Source: Hymenochaete sp. R1 (lineage: Eukaryota; Basidiomycota; Agaricomycetes; Hymenochaetales; Hymenochaetaceae). Taken from it: DNA of 64,000 nucleotides. Below, in pieces: positions 47,801 to 58,614 of this stretch. The notes beneath the pieces were generated by a model, which was not told where the DNA came from, made no database searches, and was given only the letters and a program-made list of their open reading frames with translations. The stretch is taken from assembly GCA_019400425.1 (NCBI GenBank), contig JAFREE010000015.1, forward strand, positions 223,471-287,470. The letters are read 5' to 3'. Each line of letters begins with the position of its first letter. Positions within the stretch are counted from its first letter, which is position 1. The position numbers were made by a program, and so were the translations under genes.

Positions 47801-48080
47801 TATTCAGGAGCGACGACCTAGACGACAACGCTCTCGAAGGACAGAGATGCCAGAGCCGAGCTTGGCCCCGCCGGAACCCGTACAGCATCCGCCCAGTTGG
47901 CACCGTTGGAATCGTAAGTTCCTGTTCAATTTCTTGAAGATAGAAATTTTACTTACCGAATGATCAACAGCGAACCCTGCGTTTCAGCCTACCCCTCCAC
48001 CACCGGGAGCGAGTCCTCTCGTAGTGCCACCGTCCGCGCCCTCTGGTCTGTTCGGACCACGGTCGCCCAGGGGCTTTTAA
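35826..48080 (+). CDS. Giant PH-domain, low-complexity scaffold-like protein
   Basis: Sixteen exons (35826-35997, 36056-37263, 37317-37687, 37739-40379, 40437-42800, 42852-42983, 43031-43117, 43167-43238, 43302-43476, 43530-43571, 43619-45095, 45151-47180, 47229-47490, 47540-47605, 47657-47913, 47971-48080) sum to 3,822 codons. Residues about 1-460 are Ser-rich. About 461-590 form a pleckstrin-homology domain (RVGQLWYLNVHAPPPFQWQR ... ESARERVRWVSAIWEAL, with the closing Trp), which usually binds phosphoinositides or proteins. A Ser/Thr/Pro-rich region follows, with a TEYxTAxC triplet near 1010-1065. Five separate coiled-coil segments lie near 1525, 1990, 2345, 3290-3590 and 3591-3690. Between them are Pro/Gly-rich stretches and an Arg/Asp/Tyr-rich part (2914-3060). 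It ends FGPRSPRGF. No catalytic domain. Family not recognised; a membrane- or cortex-linked scaffold is a guess. Confidence 0.85.
39022..39174 (+). repeat. Triplicated TEYxTAxC motif
   Basis: In the giant protein three copies occur in about 50 residues: ATEYITADVCPLSP, ETEYLTAECRCKLQ and ETEYLTAECHCRIS. They add conserved Tyr and Cys residues to a region otherwise made of Ser, Thr, Pro and Glu. Confidence 0.8.
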
Positions 48081-48603
48081 TGACCATCTTACGAACTTTC
48101 TTGCGTACTCCGTCTCTTAACCCCTTCATTTTGCACTTATTGTTTTTTCCGCTTTTCTTCGCTTTTTTTCGTGTCTATAGACCTAAATTGTTGCTATCAT
48201 TTGATTTCCACGCAATATGCCGTTACCCAGTATGCCTTCTCTTCTTGCACTCTATGTTTTGATACGTTCTGGACAGGTACCTACCCGGATCTCATGCTTT
48301 CCGTACTCCTTTTTTTGACTGTTTTTAAATCGATTCCTTTTGTACCTCTGTTCTTGAGTCAATCATCTTGTTTTTGTGTTCGAACAAGTGGTGTAATATG
48401 AATTCCTATTGTTTTGCTTGAAATGGAATTCCGACATGATACACGTATACATCTACAGTGCTTGAGAGGAAGAAGGGTCACAATTGTTGGGTCTATAAAC
48501 TCAAAAGTGTCAATAACAAAACTCAAGCTAACTGTACAGACTGACTAACATGGTTCATAGTGTATGAACGAAAAAGCAACGGAACTGCGGAACAGTGCTG
48601 AGT
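48081..48603. other. Intergenic, convergent 3' flanks
   Basis: About 520 bases between the giant gene (+) and the Cys-rich gene (-). T-rich stretches (48125-48190) suit a 3' UTR. No gene recognised. Confidence 0.5.
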
Positions 48604-49162
48604 TCATGCTCGTGCAGTAGGAGGTTCCGTTGTCACTTGCATATTTTGCTGGGCTTGAGGTTGAGCTGCTACAGCCTCCCGCTGCATCTCTTCCTCTCTC
48701 TTCTTCTTCCATTCTTCTTCTTCTCGTTGCGCGCGTGAAAAACGGTCTTCCTCATCGTCATTTTCGAAACAAGAATAGCAACAGCCTCGCGGGCCGCCAC
48801 AGCAATTATCGGTCGAGTTTCCGGCACCGTACGATTCTATGAGCGGCCAAAGATGACGAAGTCAGCCCGAGTGTCGCAGAACATATAGCCTCGTTGAAAA
48901 CAGGGGTGGTAAGAAGGTGTGCCACGCTACTCACTTGTGAAGCAGAATGTTTGAAGCGCCATCACACAACATGTGCCTAGAGCATATATCCCATATCATG
49001 CAAGAGTTCAGCGACGTTTTGTGAGTAGCAATATGTCGAATGTTCAATCATTTGTACGAAGAATGATTATATATTAGGCTCCTTCGTTGGGCAGAGGTTA
49101 CTGTAGATGTAAGTGAACGTACAGATGCCGGCGTCAGCCGCCAAAGCCCCTTGGTCTGCCAT
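48604..49162 (-). CDS. Small Cys-rich protein, 104 residues
   Basis: Three exons on the minus strand (49162-49123, 48976-48935, 48836-48604) with clean GT..AG introns and matching phases give 104 residues. The N-terminal half is short and Cys-rich: ADAGICTCCVMALQTFCF, then NCCGGPRGCCYSCFEND, ten Cys in about 50 residues, many adjacent. The C-terminal half is a charged helix (REEEEWKKKREEEMQRE) and a Gln-rich tail. There is no signal peptide. Adjacent Cys next to hydrophobic residues is what S-palmitoylated peripheral membrane proteins look like; metal binding is the alternative. No family recognised. The first two exons are only 40 and 42 nt, so simple ORF calling misses the gene. Confidence 0.7.
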
Positions 49163-49866
49163 ACGAAAACGTTCGAAGCTTTAAGCTGTACTTGATTATT
49201 TCTCTGTTACTTGCGCTCTATGGTTGTGCCTGGTGTCGGCGGTTGTTCAGATGGAAGGGAGACGGTACACAAATTTTCAACAGGTTCAGGAGCTTAGACG
49301 AGTGAAACAGAGCTACAACCAAGTTGAACCCGTCGGTCGCTTCCTTGATGCCGCGCGCTCGTGCTTTCAACAGCGGCGATGACGTCGTCAAATACCAATA
49401 CATTTGAAATGAGAACAACTGCGCTACTTCCTTGAACAACATGTCTTAGCTTTAACGAGCCGGCTTATCACTTAAATTCTAAAAGTACGTTACGCAGAAT
49501 ACGATAGATTTCCCCCAGCTTGTCAAACTTCGAAACTATCGACTAATTCATAGCTAATTCAAGTCGAACCCTCTTCATTGAAGTTAACATCTCCTACCAG
49601 TAATCCTTCATTTCTCGCCATCAATATACACCCTCAAACAATGTCGCTCAATGCATGGGTAGGAGCAACAATTTGAGCAACAGCGGAGAGGTTTATTCAC
49701 AATAAATACGCATCTTGAGCCAAATATACCGATAATTTTGTTATGGGGTACGGTTGTCGTACGTGATAGTATTGAACTTCAAGGATTTTGGTAAGATCTT
49801 ATACATACAGAATTTTCTTTCGTACGATGACTTCACGAGGGGGTGATAGATACACCGACTATTTCA
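49163..49866. other. Intergenic, 0.7 kb
   Basis: Between two minus-strand genes. A 43-codon plus-strand ORF (49251-49382, MEGRRYTNFQQVQELRRVKQ...) is the only item of note and could be chance. Confidence 0.4.
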
Positions 49867-50877
49867 TCAACCATTCGAGACTTTGGATTTCTTGCGTTTA
49901 CGCTTAAGAGATGAATCTAACGGGGGTTCTACGACTCGCAGAATATCGCCGTCTCCGTTTCTCTCACTTGCAGCAAGAAGTGAATTCAGCTGCTCGCGAG
50001 ATTTCAAGACGACACGGGAGCGCGCAGCAGCAAGAGACGTACGATCGTCTGGTACTGATTTAAGAACCAAATTAACACATATGATTAAAATAAGCAAGTG
50101 ACGACTCATACCTTCAGAAGAAGATACAATTTCTTCTGGGTTTTGATAAATGGTCTTTAGTTGCACTTCAACTTTGTGGATTGCTTCGGGGGAAGCGATA
50201 CCACTCGCGCTCGCTGCCGCTAAAACACCCGGCCAACTCAAAGCACCAAGCCGGTCACGGGAACTGACAGCGACACTGGGTATATGTTCCGCACAAACGT
50301 CCAGCAGCACACGTAGGTATTCAGCGGTCAATGATGTGAGTACCGGGAAGATAGATTCGTCCAATGTTTCGGCATCATCATCCTCTTCGTTTAGCCGGGT
50401 ACTCGACCCAGGTTGTCGCGGAAGATCACTTTGGACTGCTGCTTTTTCTTGTATACGTTGGATTTTCCGAATTGTGTGGACTATGTGCTGAACTTCATCT
50501 TGTAACGACCATTCCGGTTTCTGGACGTCACCCGAAAGCATAGGCCAACGTGTCCACGTATCGCGGGTTGGCGCTCGCCTAGAGCGTATATCGGGGTCCA
50601 ATGAAGTTCCTTCATTAGGTTCATTCCGATCTATTCGAACCCGAGTGCTACTGGAGCTTGCTTCGCTGTGGGCAACCTGGAAGGAACCATCTTCTCGTCC
50701 TTCTCCAGCCTGCTCTGGATCATCTTCGTGATCGTCAATAGACTGCTGACTTGTCGAAGATTGGTATTGAGACAGGTGAGAGGTGAGGTCGAGAATGTGT
50801 GATGTTCTGAGTGATCGCAGCAGAGAGGCATACTCTGTGAACTCGGAATGAAGTGACAGGGGAACGCGATTCGACAT
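49867..50877 (-). CDS. Putative Rrn9-like Pol I initiation factor
   Basis: Exons (minus strand) 50877-50112 and 50054-49867 give 317 residues from MSNRVPLSLHSEF. An in-frame ATG at 50952 would add 25 residues without clear conservation. An N-terminal segment (EYASLLRSLRTSHILDLTSHL) and DTWTRWPMLSGDVQKPEWSL followed by QDEVQHIVHTIRKIQ resemble the Rrn9 domain, a subunit of the yeast upstream activation factor for rDNA transcription. The middle (SIFPVLTSLTAEYLRVLLDV, then LGALSWPGVLAAASASGI) looks helical. The C-terminus is a basic cluster (SSLKRKRKKSKVSNG) suited to nuclear or nucleolar import. The protein is certainly coding; the Rrn9 assignment is from memory of the domain pattern and is tentative. 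Confidence 0.5.
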   Translation of the reverse strand: MSNRVPLSLHSEFTEYASLLRSLRTSHILDLTSHLSQYQSSTSQQSIDDHEDDPEQAGEGREDGSFQVAHSEASSSSTRVRIDRNEPNEGTSLDPDIRSRRAPTRDTWTRWPMLSGDVQKPEWSLQDEVQHIVHTIRKIQRIQEKAAVQSDLPRQPGSSTRLNEEDDDAETLDESIFPVLTSLTAEYLRVLLDVCAEHIPSVAVSSRDRLGALSWPGVLAAASASGIASPEAIHKVEVQLKTIYQNPEEIVSSSEGMSRHLLILIICVNLVLKSVPDDRTSLAAARSRVVLKSREQLNSLLAASERNGDGDILRVVEPPLDSSLKRKRKKSKVSNG

Positions 50878-51150
50878 TACACGCGTAGTTGCGGAAGGTT
50901 GGGTTGCGGCAAGAAACGGGGATAAGCCCGAATAAAACGGAGATCTAAACATATCATGTGACTTCTAGTTATCACTTTGTCAGCTGCTGTATAGCATATT
51001 ACATAATACATTTGCATTATCACTCGTTACCCCGCATTTTGTTCTCTCAGAAAGTGACCACTCTCTTGACCAATTCTCAAAGATTGAACGTGAGATCACT
51101 TCGTATTCGATTTTCCATATCAGTTCTACTCACTGTATGCATTCTTTAGC

Positions 51151-51288
51151 ATGAGAGAAAAGTGGAAGAAGAAACGTTCCAGGAGGCTCAGACGCAAGAG
51201 GAGAAAGGACAGGGCTCGTTCCAGTGCGTGTCTAGTTTGCAGCCGGATGACTTCGATGTGCGTAACTGACGCTTTTCTTCCAGAGTAA
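51151..51288 (+). CDS. RPL41: Cytosolic ribosomal protein eL41 (25 residues)
   Basis: Exon 1 (51151-51223) begins MREKWKKKRSRRLRRKRR and the intron 51224-51283 (GTGCGT...TTCCAG) leads to a 5-nt last exon (51284-51288) that completes the final Lys codon and supplies TAA. The 25-residue product matches eL41, the smallest ribosomal protein, in length, the M-R-x-K-W start, the Arg/Lys run and the R-A-R-S-K end. It binds rRNA at the intersubunit bridge of the 80S ribosome. It lies divergent from the Rrn9-like gene, with start codons about 270 bases apart. Confidence 0.93.
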   Translation: MREKWKKKRSRRLRRKRRKDRARSSACLVCSRMTSMCVTDAFLPE

Positions 51289-51782
51289 TCGCCCTCGGTG
51301 GTCTTCGCAAATGCTGGCGGCCAGCAGCGAGTTGCGCGACGCCACAATCATAGTCCACAAATAGCGACTCGATCATAATAGTCGTTTTGAAATGGCGCCA
51401 CAATCACCTCCAGCACCTGCGTCGCCGATATCAAACCTCCGTACCCTGTCTCCTGACGAGTCTTAAATTGTATACGCGTTCGAAATCAAGCTCTGCGCTT
51501 CTATGTGCATGTACATGTATTCGTCTTACGGCCTGAGGGCAATTAAAGTCAAGTTGTCTTACGATCGATTTTTGTGTGATGCATCTCAGGTGCTAAGCTC
51601 TTGCTCGTGCGCGCGATTTTAAATCGGATTGTTACTGAATATCTAGAATGGAATATGCCATTAAAACCAGTCACCTCCGCTGAGATCCAGGAATGGTGTC
51701 TATGATGTCATCATTTCTTGCACACGATGTTAGAAGTCGATAACTATGGAATACTATATAGCCTAATGATAGGACTACTCAT
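51289..51782. other. Intergenic, convergent 3' flanks
   Basis: About 490 bases between RPL41 (+) and phosphoesterase 2 (-). Nothing recognised beyond UTR-like sequence. Confidence 0.5.
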
Positions 51783-54451
51783 TCAGTTCCATTCTGCCTG
51801 TGCGAAAACGCCGAGCACTTCGTTTGCTAGTATCGGGCTATACAACTGAACATCGTCTGAAGAAAATGTTTGGGTAGTCGAAATCGAGTTCAGGATGCCT
51901 AGCAGTTGGGTTTCGATGAAATCGACAAAGACAAGGTCGATGGGCGTATCGTCGGTTACGTTCGGAGGAACAGAACCGATAAAATCTGGAATGTCAAAGA
52001 ACGGGAGAGGTGTATGTGTAATGTCGTCTCCAATGTCGGGACATGCCTTCCAGATACATTTAAGCCATTAACGTCATCAAACAACATCGAGAAGAAATGA
52101 AACTCACATCTGAAGTGACATATCCAAGCGTCAAATTAGCTTGCGCGCGCTTCTCGAAAACACCATCGGCCCTCGCCATCATCTTCAACCAATCAAAATA
52201 TCTCGTATCAACATAACCCCTTGCATACAACTCCTCCTCTCTTCCATCCATAATCGCGCGTTTCTCCTCCGCTCCTTGCTTGTTGAGTGATGGTAATACC
52301 TGATTGGCGACGCCTGCCGTGACATTCGGTATGAAGAGGAAAGAGTCTGCGAAGGGTGATGCAGTAAATTGATCGTTCTTGGTGAAGGGTCCTTGGAGGA
52401 TGTCAAAGCGTTGAGATCCAGAATTTGTGATCATGACATTAGGAATATCTGCACGCGTGTTGTTGATGGTGAGAGCGACCGGAGCAGCCTAGATAGAGAG
52501 GGACTGTGAGTTTCCATGCAAAGTTTAGATATGAATAGGTATTCACTTGCTGAATGAAGAGAGATAACAAGGAATCGTTGGAAGGGAAAGGCGCTCTATT
52601 TAATTTCAGAACATGGATTGATATCTGAAAACGAATGTGCCAACCTTGTCAACAAAAAATCATGAGGAGCAGTCCCAAACTGGAACGAGAGGTCAAATCG
52701 GTCTGCAAGCTGTAGCATACCAGATGTAATGTTCTGGCCGTCTGCCGTGTCAAATGTCTGATTGTTTTGGTTTGAGTGAAACTGATAAAAGGTCAATCTT
52801 CTCTGTTTTTGTCGGCGCTGTCAGAGTAACAAGGCATTTACTTCGTATGACACACGATTCTGATCTAGATATCGCCTGGTGAACGTCAAATTCTGAGTTC
52901 TGTCGGGGTTGTCTTCGTCCAAGTCGACACTAAACCACCCTGTGATCACATAAGCGGTCATTTGTGTGTGAATGGTGCGATACACATACCTACTGTTTCC
53001 ATGTATCTCCCGCTTTCGAGCGACATTGACCGTCCGTCCAGTTGTACTAGTATCCTTGAACCTTACAAATCACCAAATTACAATAATCCAACACTTACAG
53101 CAATCGCGTATGTGAGTGTGGCCTCCGAAAATTAAGATCGGCGTTGAAGGATGGACGGCACGGACAGCGTTGAAGACCGTTGGCCCTGTGAAAGATCTTC
53201 AGGAGAGGAAAGAAAGATTGAATGGAATGCTTGCAATTGTCGCGGGACACAGGCATGTGGCTAGTTCGCATTGATGATCAAAACCAGGACAAGCCTTAAC
53301 AGAGAAGATGCATCTCACCCGATCAATAGGAAGAAATCTGGTTCCTCTGCGATAGCATTCGCGAACTTGCAAGTAAATGAGTTACAAAATAACCTTGGGC
53401 TTTGAATCGCACGGCGTACCCATTGCTCTTCCACCATATCCTCCACCTTTTGCACCGTAGTATTCTCCGCATTGCCTGTAAAGTCAAAAAGGACACCCAG
53501 AGAGGTGACAGATCTTCCCCTAAATAGTTCAGAGGAAAATGTGAGATAACGCCATTATAAAGCTTTTAAAAAAACATTGAGAGATGATTACTTTCGTGTC
53601 TTAAACTTTAGGAAGCGTTCACCGACGGGGACGGTGACGTTATTCCCATTGTCGTCGAAAACAGAAATATTGACATTAGAGGACAGGTAGCGCCCTTTCC
53701 AAAACGGCGCAAAATCTGTATGCCTGAAGTCGAGCCGTGAGATCCAAAGCACTACGAAGATCTGATTTCAACTTGCATATCAAGAGCCACAGCGTACCCA
53801 TCGCTCAATTCGTGGCTAGACCATTCTCATAAATCAGAGGTCCTGGAACAAACGAAGCGTGAGAGACTGACTTTCCGATCGAGAGGACATCGTAAGGGAG
53901 TTGTTTGATAAATTGATTTGACTACGGGGTGGTTAATTAGGTTCGAGAAGACAAGGGGTGACGGGGGCGAACTGACATCATGAGCGTCCAAGTCTCCCGC
54001 GGGGAAGCCATCAGAAAGCCCCGTGCCATCGTGTACATCTCCAGTATCGACGAGTAATAGATCCACGTCCTTTTCGATCGCAATCTGCTTCATGCGTGTC
54101 ACGAAGGATGCGAAGTCACCCAGGTCGCCACTGTGCAAGATGGGGAGTCAGAAAAGAACGTTTCCAAAGTTTTCGGTCTCGCTAAGTCGTAACATACCTA
54201 TAATTTGGCTCTGGTTCGGAAAGCTTTTGGTGACCCAACAGCCAGCCATGTGTGTCCGTTGTGTGAATCACGTTCACGTCCCCCCATACCAAAGGACGCG
54301 TCGGAACAGGAAGAGAAACCTGAGGAAAAGAACGTCTGAAGTTTGAGTGCACGTGATCGTGCCCTTCGTCTGGGCACCCACGAACGGACGACCTTCCTCT
54401 CTCTAAAGCAATAAGAAGCGAGCACAATAGCAAGGAGCGTAGAGACCTCAT
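51783..54451 (-). CDS. Secreted or vacuolar calcineurin-like phosphoesterase (5'-nucleotidase-like), paralogue 2
   Basis: Paralogue of the gene at 20270-22732. The start at 54451 gives [19 protein letters not shown], a signal peptide, then a His-rich [11 protein letters not shown]. Shared motifs are [20 protein letters not shown] (Asp-x-His metal site), [36 protein letters not shown], a spliced [30 protein letters not shown] sequence near 53110, and the C-terminal end [13 protein letters not shown] with the stop at 51783-51785. The metal ligands look complete. The two paralogues share exon layout and C-terminus but differ widely in surface segments, so the duplication is not recent. Substrate unknown. 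Confidence 0.87.
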
Positions 54452-54548
54452 CCGCCGCTCTGTGTTGATCTGCTTAAGAGTCGATGGGCAATTCACGGCC
54501 GTAATGAACGATGAACGGAGAGCGGACGAGGGCGCACGCAAAGAAGCT

Positions 54549-54555
54549 CTTTATA
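54549..54555 (-). promoter_or_regulatory. TATA box of phosphoesterase 2
   Basis: TATAAAG on the minus strand, 98-104 nt before the start codon at 54451. Confidence 0.5.
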
Positions 54556-54988
54556 ATAACTACAGCCGAAGAGACGTGGCTCCCAATGGCGTCCGATTGG
54601 CAAATCTTCCCAGCACTGAATGTGACTGACCTCAATTGGTCGAACGTTCATGCTGTGGTCCGCATGACGGCATCATCGGAGTTTCAAGAAGATGATCCAA
54701 ATGTTGTGCCGCCGATCGAACCGTCTTTACGTCTCTAAACGCGCCAGAAGGACCATGTCTTGAGTAGTGCTTTTACATTTCACTGCGGACTGAGCAAAGA
54801 GAAATCAAAAGTTGAGCCGCGAATCCGCAGAATCGACAGATCCCGTCTATAGACGGGTACTTTCACACCATTGATATGCATAGAGGACACGTAATTCAAA
54901 TCGAGCCCATCTTATAAAAATAGAAACGAGTGCGCATGCGCATGGTCTTATCTAAACCATATCATCGTATGAACCGAAGAACTGGCCC
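54556..54988. other. Intergenic between phosphoesterase 2 and S41 peptidase
   Basis: About 430 bases beyond the TATA box, with the upstream region of the phosphoesterase and the 3' flank of the S41 gene. Nothing else recognised. Confidence 0.5.
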
Positions 54989-57900
54989 TTAGTCTAAGGA
55001 AATAGCTGGCTTTCCCTGCACAAACCGAGCTCAGACATGCCTGGAAAATAGATTCTCGATACTCACGCGAATACCCAGAGGTTCTGTGGCGATGCAAAGG
55101 TGTCCTTCGTATACGGGAAACGAACTGGAAGAGGAAGATAGACTTAGAGTGAGGTTTGTGTTCTCGAAATTGCCCGTAAAACATACGCTTAGGGGGCTCC
55201 GATATGTACGCTAAAGAAAGCGGTAAGTCCATTGCACGGCTTTGACATACATACCTTAAACTTACCGATGGGCACGTTCTCATTGAGGAAGCTCCATGCT
55301 TGACTATTTTCAAACATCATTCTCATAAAAAATGCCGGATAGATGACGAACCTGTTCTCCAATTATGTCTGCAGAAAAGAGGGGGTAAGTTGTTGCTTTG
55401 GGGCCATACGGAAGTTAATATACCTAAAGTTTGCATCTACAAGTCTAAGATTGTTTGTTTGTTGATGAGTATTCTCCCCTCAAAAGTGATTGAAGCAAAG
55501 GCTTACAGATCCGGAGGAGCCAATGGATCCTTCAATATGCAATCAGTATCGTAGAAAATATTTTACCCGCCATACAGAGAAAGAGGGCCAGCCAAACTGT
55601 TGTAATCCAGAAAACTTACATCTTTCAGATTCGCCGTCTTTATTTCAGAGTCGAGGTCCACCCATTCGAGCACCTGATTACCAGCCATGCCTTTCAAGAT
55701 ACATGTTATCATTCGTATTATATGGAATAAACAGCGTCACTGTACCTTTGAATTCGATACCTTGGTCAGGATTACCGCCAAAGACGGCTATAGTAGTGTT
55801 GTGACGCTCGTTCATGAGCGTGCTAAACATCGCGCAAGTGGATGCGCAGTCTCCGTTACTGACTAAACCCCGTTTGTTAGTAGCAAATTGAAAGAGAATA
55901 TAATCCACAGACCTATAGCAACATTACTTCGAGAAGCGTAAGTATAATACATCAGGTGTTATAGCAGTCCGTCAAACTCACGAAAGAGGGATGAGGGGGG
56001 TTTCTGGGATGTCAACGTCAAAGGGAGTGCATATATCCTGTTGTTTATTGTGAATCAAGTTCACGAAAGGGGGCAAATTACTCACATGGAACCGCTGGGA
56101 CGTAGGATCGCTCACGCCGTTGATCGTAAATGGCGCAGATGGATCGTTATAGTCAAAATCCTCAGGAAGCTGTGTGTCGTTAAGGAACGCCCCTGTAATT
56201 TTCGTCCCTCAAGTAAAGTAGCAGTCACGATCAAAATAGTGACGAGACCTACAATTGAGGGGTGAGTAGAATGTGTCTTCTATAGCAGCTCCACCAAGCG
56301 CGATATCGCTCTTCACGATCTCCTGTGCTAATGGATTACCTCGACTTGTAGAAACAAATCCTCTATAAAGATCTTAGGCCAAGAAAAGAGGCCAAGATAT
56401 GATAGAATATTTCGACGTACGGGTAGCCGATATTGGAACCAGCTAGGAATTGATGAAGAAACTGCCCGAGGCATACAAAGCCACCTACTTACGCGTAAGT
56501 TTTCCCCCTTAGAAAACCGCTTGTTAAAAAACATACCACCATTATTAGTGAGATCAATGATAAGGTTAAGAACACCAGCAGATTGGAAGCTATTCATAGC
56601 AGACACGGTATCCGTCTGAAACTGGTCAAAGTCACCTTCAAAGGACCCAACGAACATCTACCGGATGATCAGATCAGTAGTTAGTCAGCAGCGTCAGTAG
56701 ATATTACTTACAACGCCAGTCTTATTGCTCGGAAGAATGAAGGACTTTATCACACCTGTCGACCCATCTACCTGAGGCTGAGATGGTTGATTGGGTGCTG
56801 GTAGCCCTACACCCTTGCCCGGGGCGGTATCAACAATATCTGCCTTTGACAGCCGCCTGCCATCTTTCTTGACAAAATTCTGAAGGGAGGATCCATCCTT
56901 GAAGTCGACACCGTTGGTAGCATCATTTGCAGCGCAGTTATTTTCCCAGCTAGAAACGAGGATTCATCAATCGCACTCAGCTGCTCGTTCATTTTAAGGG
57001 TAAGCTTACAATGAAACGGAATCTGTAAACGGCGTTCCGATGAAGTTGGCGAGGTAAGGTACCGTGACCGTTTCTGGCTCTGTTGCATTCTCGAGCAACA
57101 AGCTAAAAGTTAAGTTGTTCTGGGTCGGAATTGGAGGGCCGGCGAGGTCACCGAAACGTTGAGAGAAGCTTGTGTTGACAATCCGATAGCTACTCAACAC
57201 GCTATTGACGCGTACGTTGTGGTCGAGGTAGTTACCGGACACAGTACTTGCGATATGATCGATGTAGTCAAAAGGTTCTTCCCCTTCAACGGAGAGAACC
57301 TTTGCTCCCTGAAGTCGTTGCCAATCGAAGTTGATGGACGAGAAGAATCCGGTGAAATCTGGTCCGACGAGGTTGACGAGGTTAACCAAGTTCGGGATGA
57401 TGAATACGCTTTCTGTGCCATTGTCCTCAAGGATAGCGACAGGAGCCGGAAGAAGGTTTTGGAACGTCGTGTAACATGTCGGGAACCATCCTGTTAAGAA
57501 GGTCGTTGCATGCAAAATTTTCACGACTGGAATGTCATGACACTTACGAGTATGGCCGTCGTTAAGCTACATACCAATGAGTTTTATAAATAGATAGTCG
57601 GTCTGACGACGTACCTGCGTAACGAAGTCGTAAAGATCCTTATTGAAATCGAAATCTGTCTGAATCTGGCATGTCAATGTCAATCTAGTGAGGCTCGCAA
57701 AGACACTCACAGCATAATCGGTGTTGTTGATACGAGTCAAATTTGAGCGTATGTTGGATGTAGACTCTTGGAAAGGCGGGGGAGAGTCCAAATAAAAATC
57801 TTCGAACGTAAAGAAATCAAAAACTCGCGAAACAACCGTAAGCACATTCTGACGAAGAGTCTCGTTGAAAGGGAAAGACTTTAGACAGGCAAGAGCATCT

Positions 57901-58025
57901 GCCGGTGGTACGAAGTCTTTGCCGGCAATCGTTGCGCAAGGATCGGATTGCCTTCTGTCCGCTTCGCCGAAAGCAGAGCCAACCACGCTCAAGACGATAG
58001 TCGCCGAAGACAGTGAGATCCGCAT
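54989..58025 (-). CDS. Secreted peptidase S41 family protein
   Basis: Fungal S41 (tail-specific/CPAF-like) serine protease family member, many exons. ATG 58025 gives a signal peptide (MRISLSSATIVLSVVGSAFG). The N-terminal domain (DPCATIAGKDFVPPADALAC, then SFPFNETLRQNVLTVV) is typical of the fungal group. A PDZ-like middle follows (GAKVLSVEGEEPFDYID, and the LLENATEPETVTVPYL strand). The catalytic domain has LIIDLTNNGG and SNGDCASTCAMFSTLMNE, where the Ser in CAST fits the nucleophile position. The C-terminal exons read AWSFLNENVPI, AYISEPPK, FPYTKDTFASPQNLWVFA and GKPAISLD, ending with TAA at 54989-54991. N-glycosylation sites are frequent. It probably acts outside the cell or in the vacuole. 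Confidence 0.85.
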
Positions 58026-58083
58026 ACTTTAAGGCCAGAGCAAGGAGATCTCTTGAGAATAAGCTGCGGCTTGAAAGTCTCCG

Positions 58084-58090
58084 ATTTATA
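58084..58090 (-). promoter_or_regulatory. TATA box of S41 peptidase
   Basis: TATAAAT on the minus strand, 59-65 nt before the start codon at 58025. Confidence 0.5.
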
Positions 58091-58614
58091 GCAAAATTTT
58101 GACTTCAGGTTTGCCAACGAGCTTGGTCGACCTTCGCTTTGCTATCATATGGAACGCCGTTCTTTTGGGCCACGTCGCGGCCGCCTTGCGAGCGATACAA
58201 ATAAGTGGTTCGTCGCTTCCCATGGGAACACGCGCGTCCAATTGGAAACCATCAGGCTGGAGGCGACAGTCGCAACAGTTCGGTGAGTTCACAAGAGATA
58301 ACAGGTTTTTTATCTCAGAAATATCCCAAATAGCGAAGAGACCCTGACACGTCACCAGTAAATGCCAGATCCAGGTTGGCTCATGCCATATTTTGCCGTC
58401 AAATACCCACGTACCGTGCCTCGTTTTATGTTCGTGTGTGCCAGTGAGGCAGATGGGGGTATGAACCAGAAGGACTTGAACTTCAAGGTCCCTGGAGAAT
58501 TAAAATGGTGAGAATGACGCACGTGACTTTCACGAGAATCGCGACTTTCGTGCGATTCGAATAAGCCCGGACTCGTGAAGTCGACTTGAACCACGCTCAA
58601 CTGACGCATCGACT
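58091..58614. other. Divergent promoter region, S41 peptidase and RSC7
   Basis: About 520 bases between divergent genes. No coding signal or repeat recognised. Confidence 0.5.
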
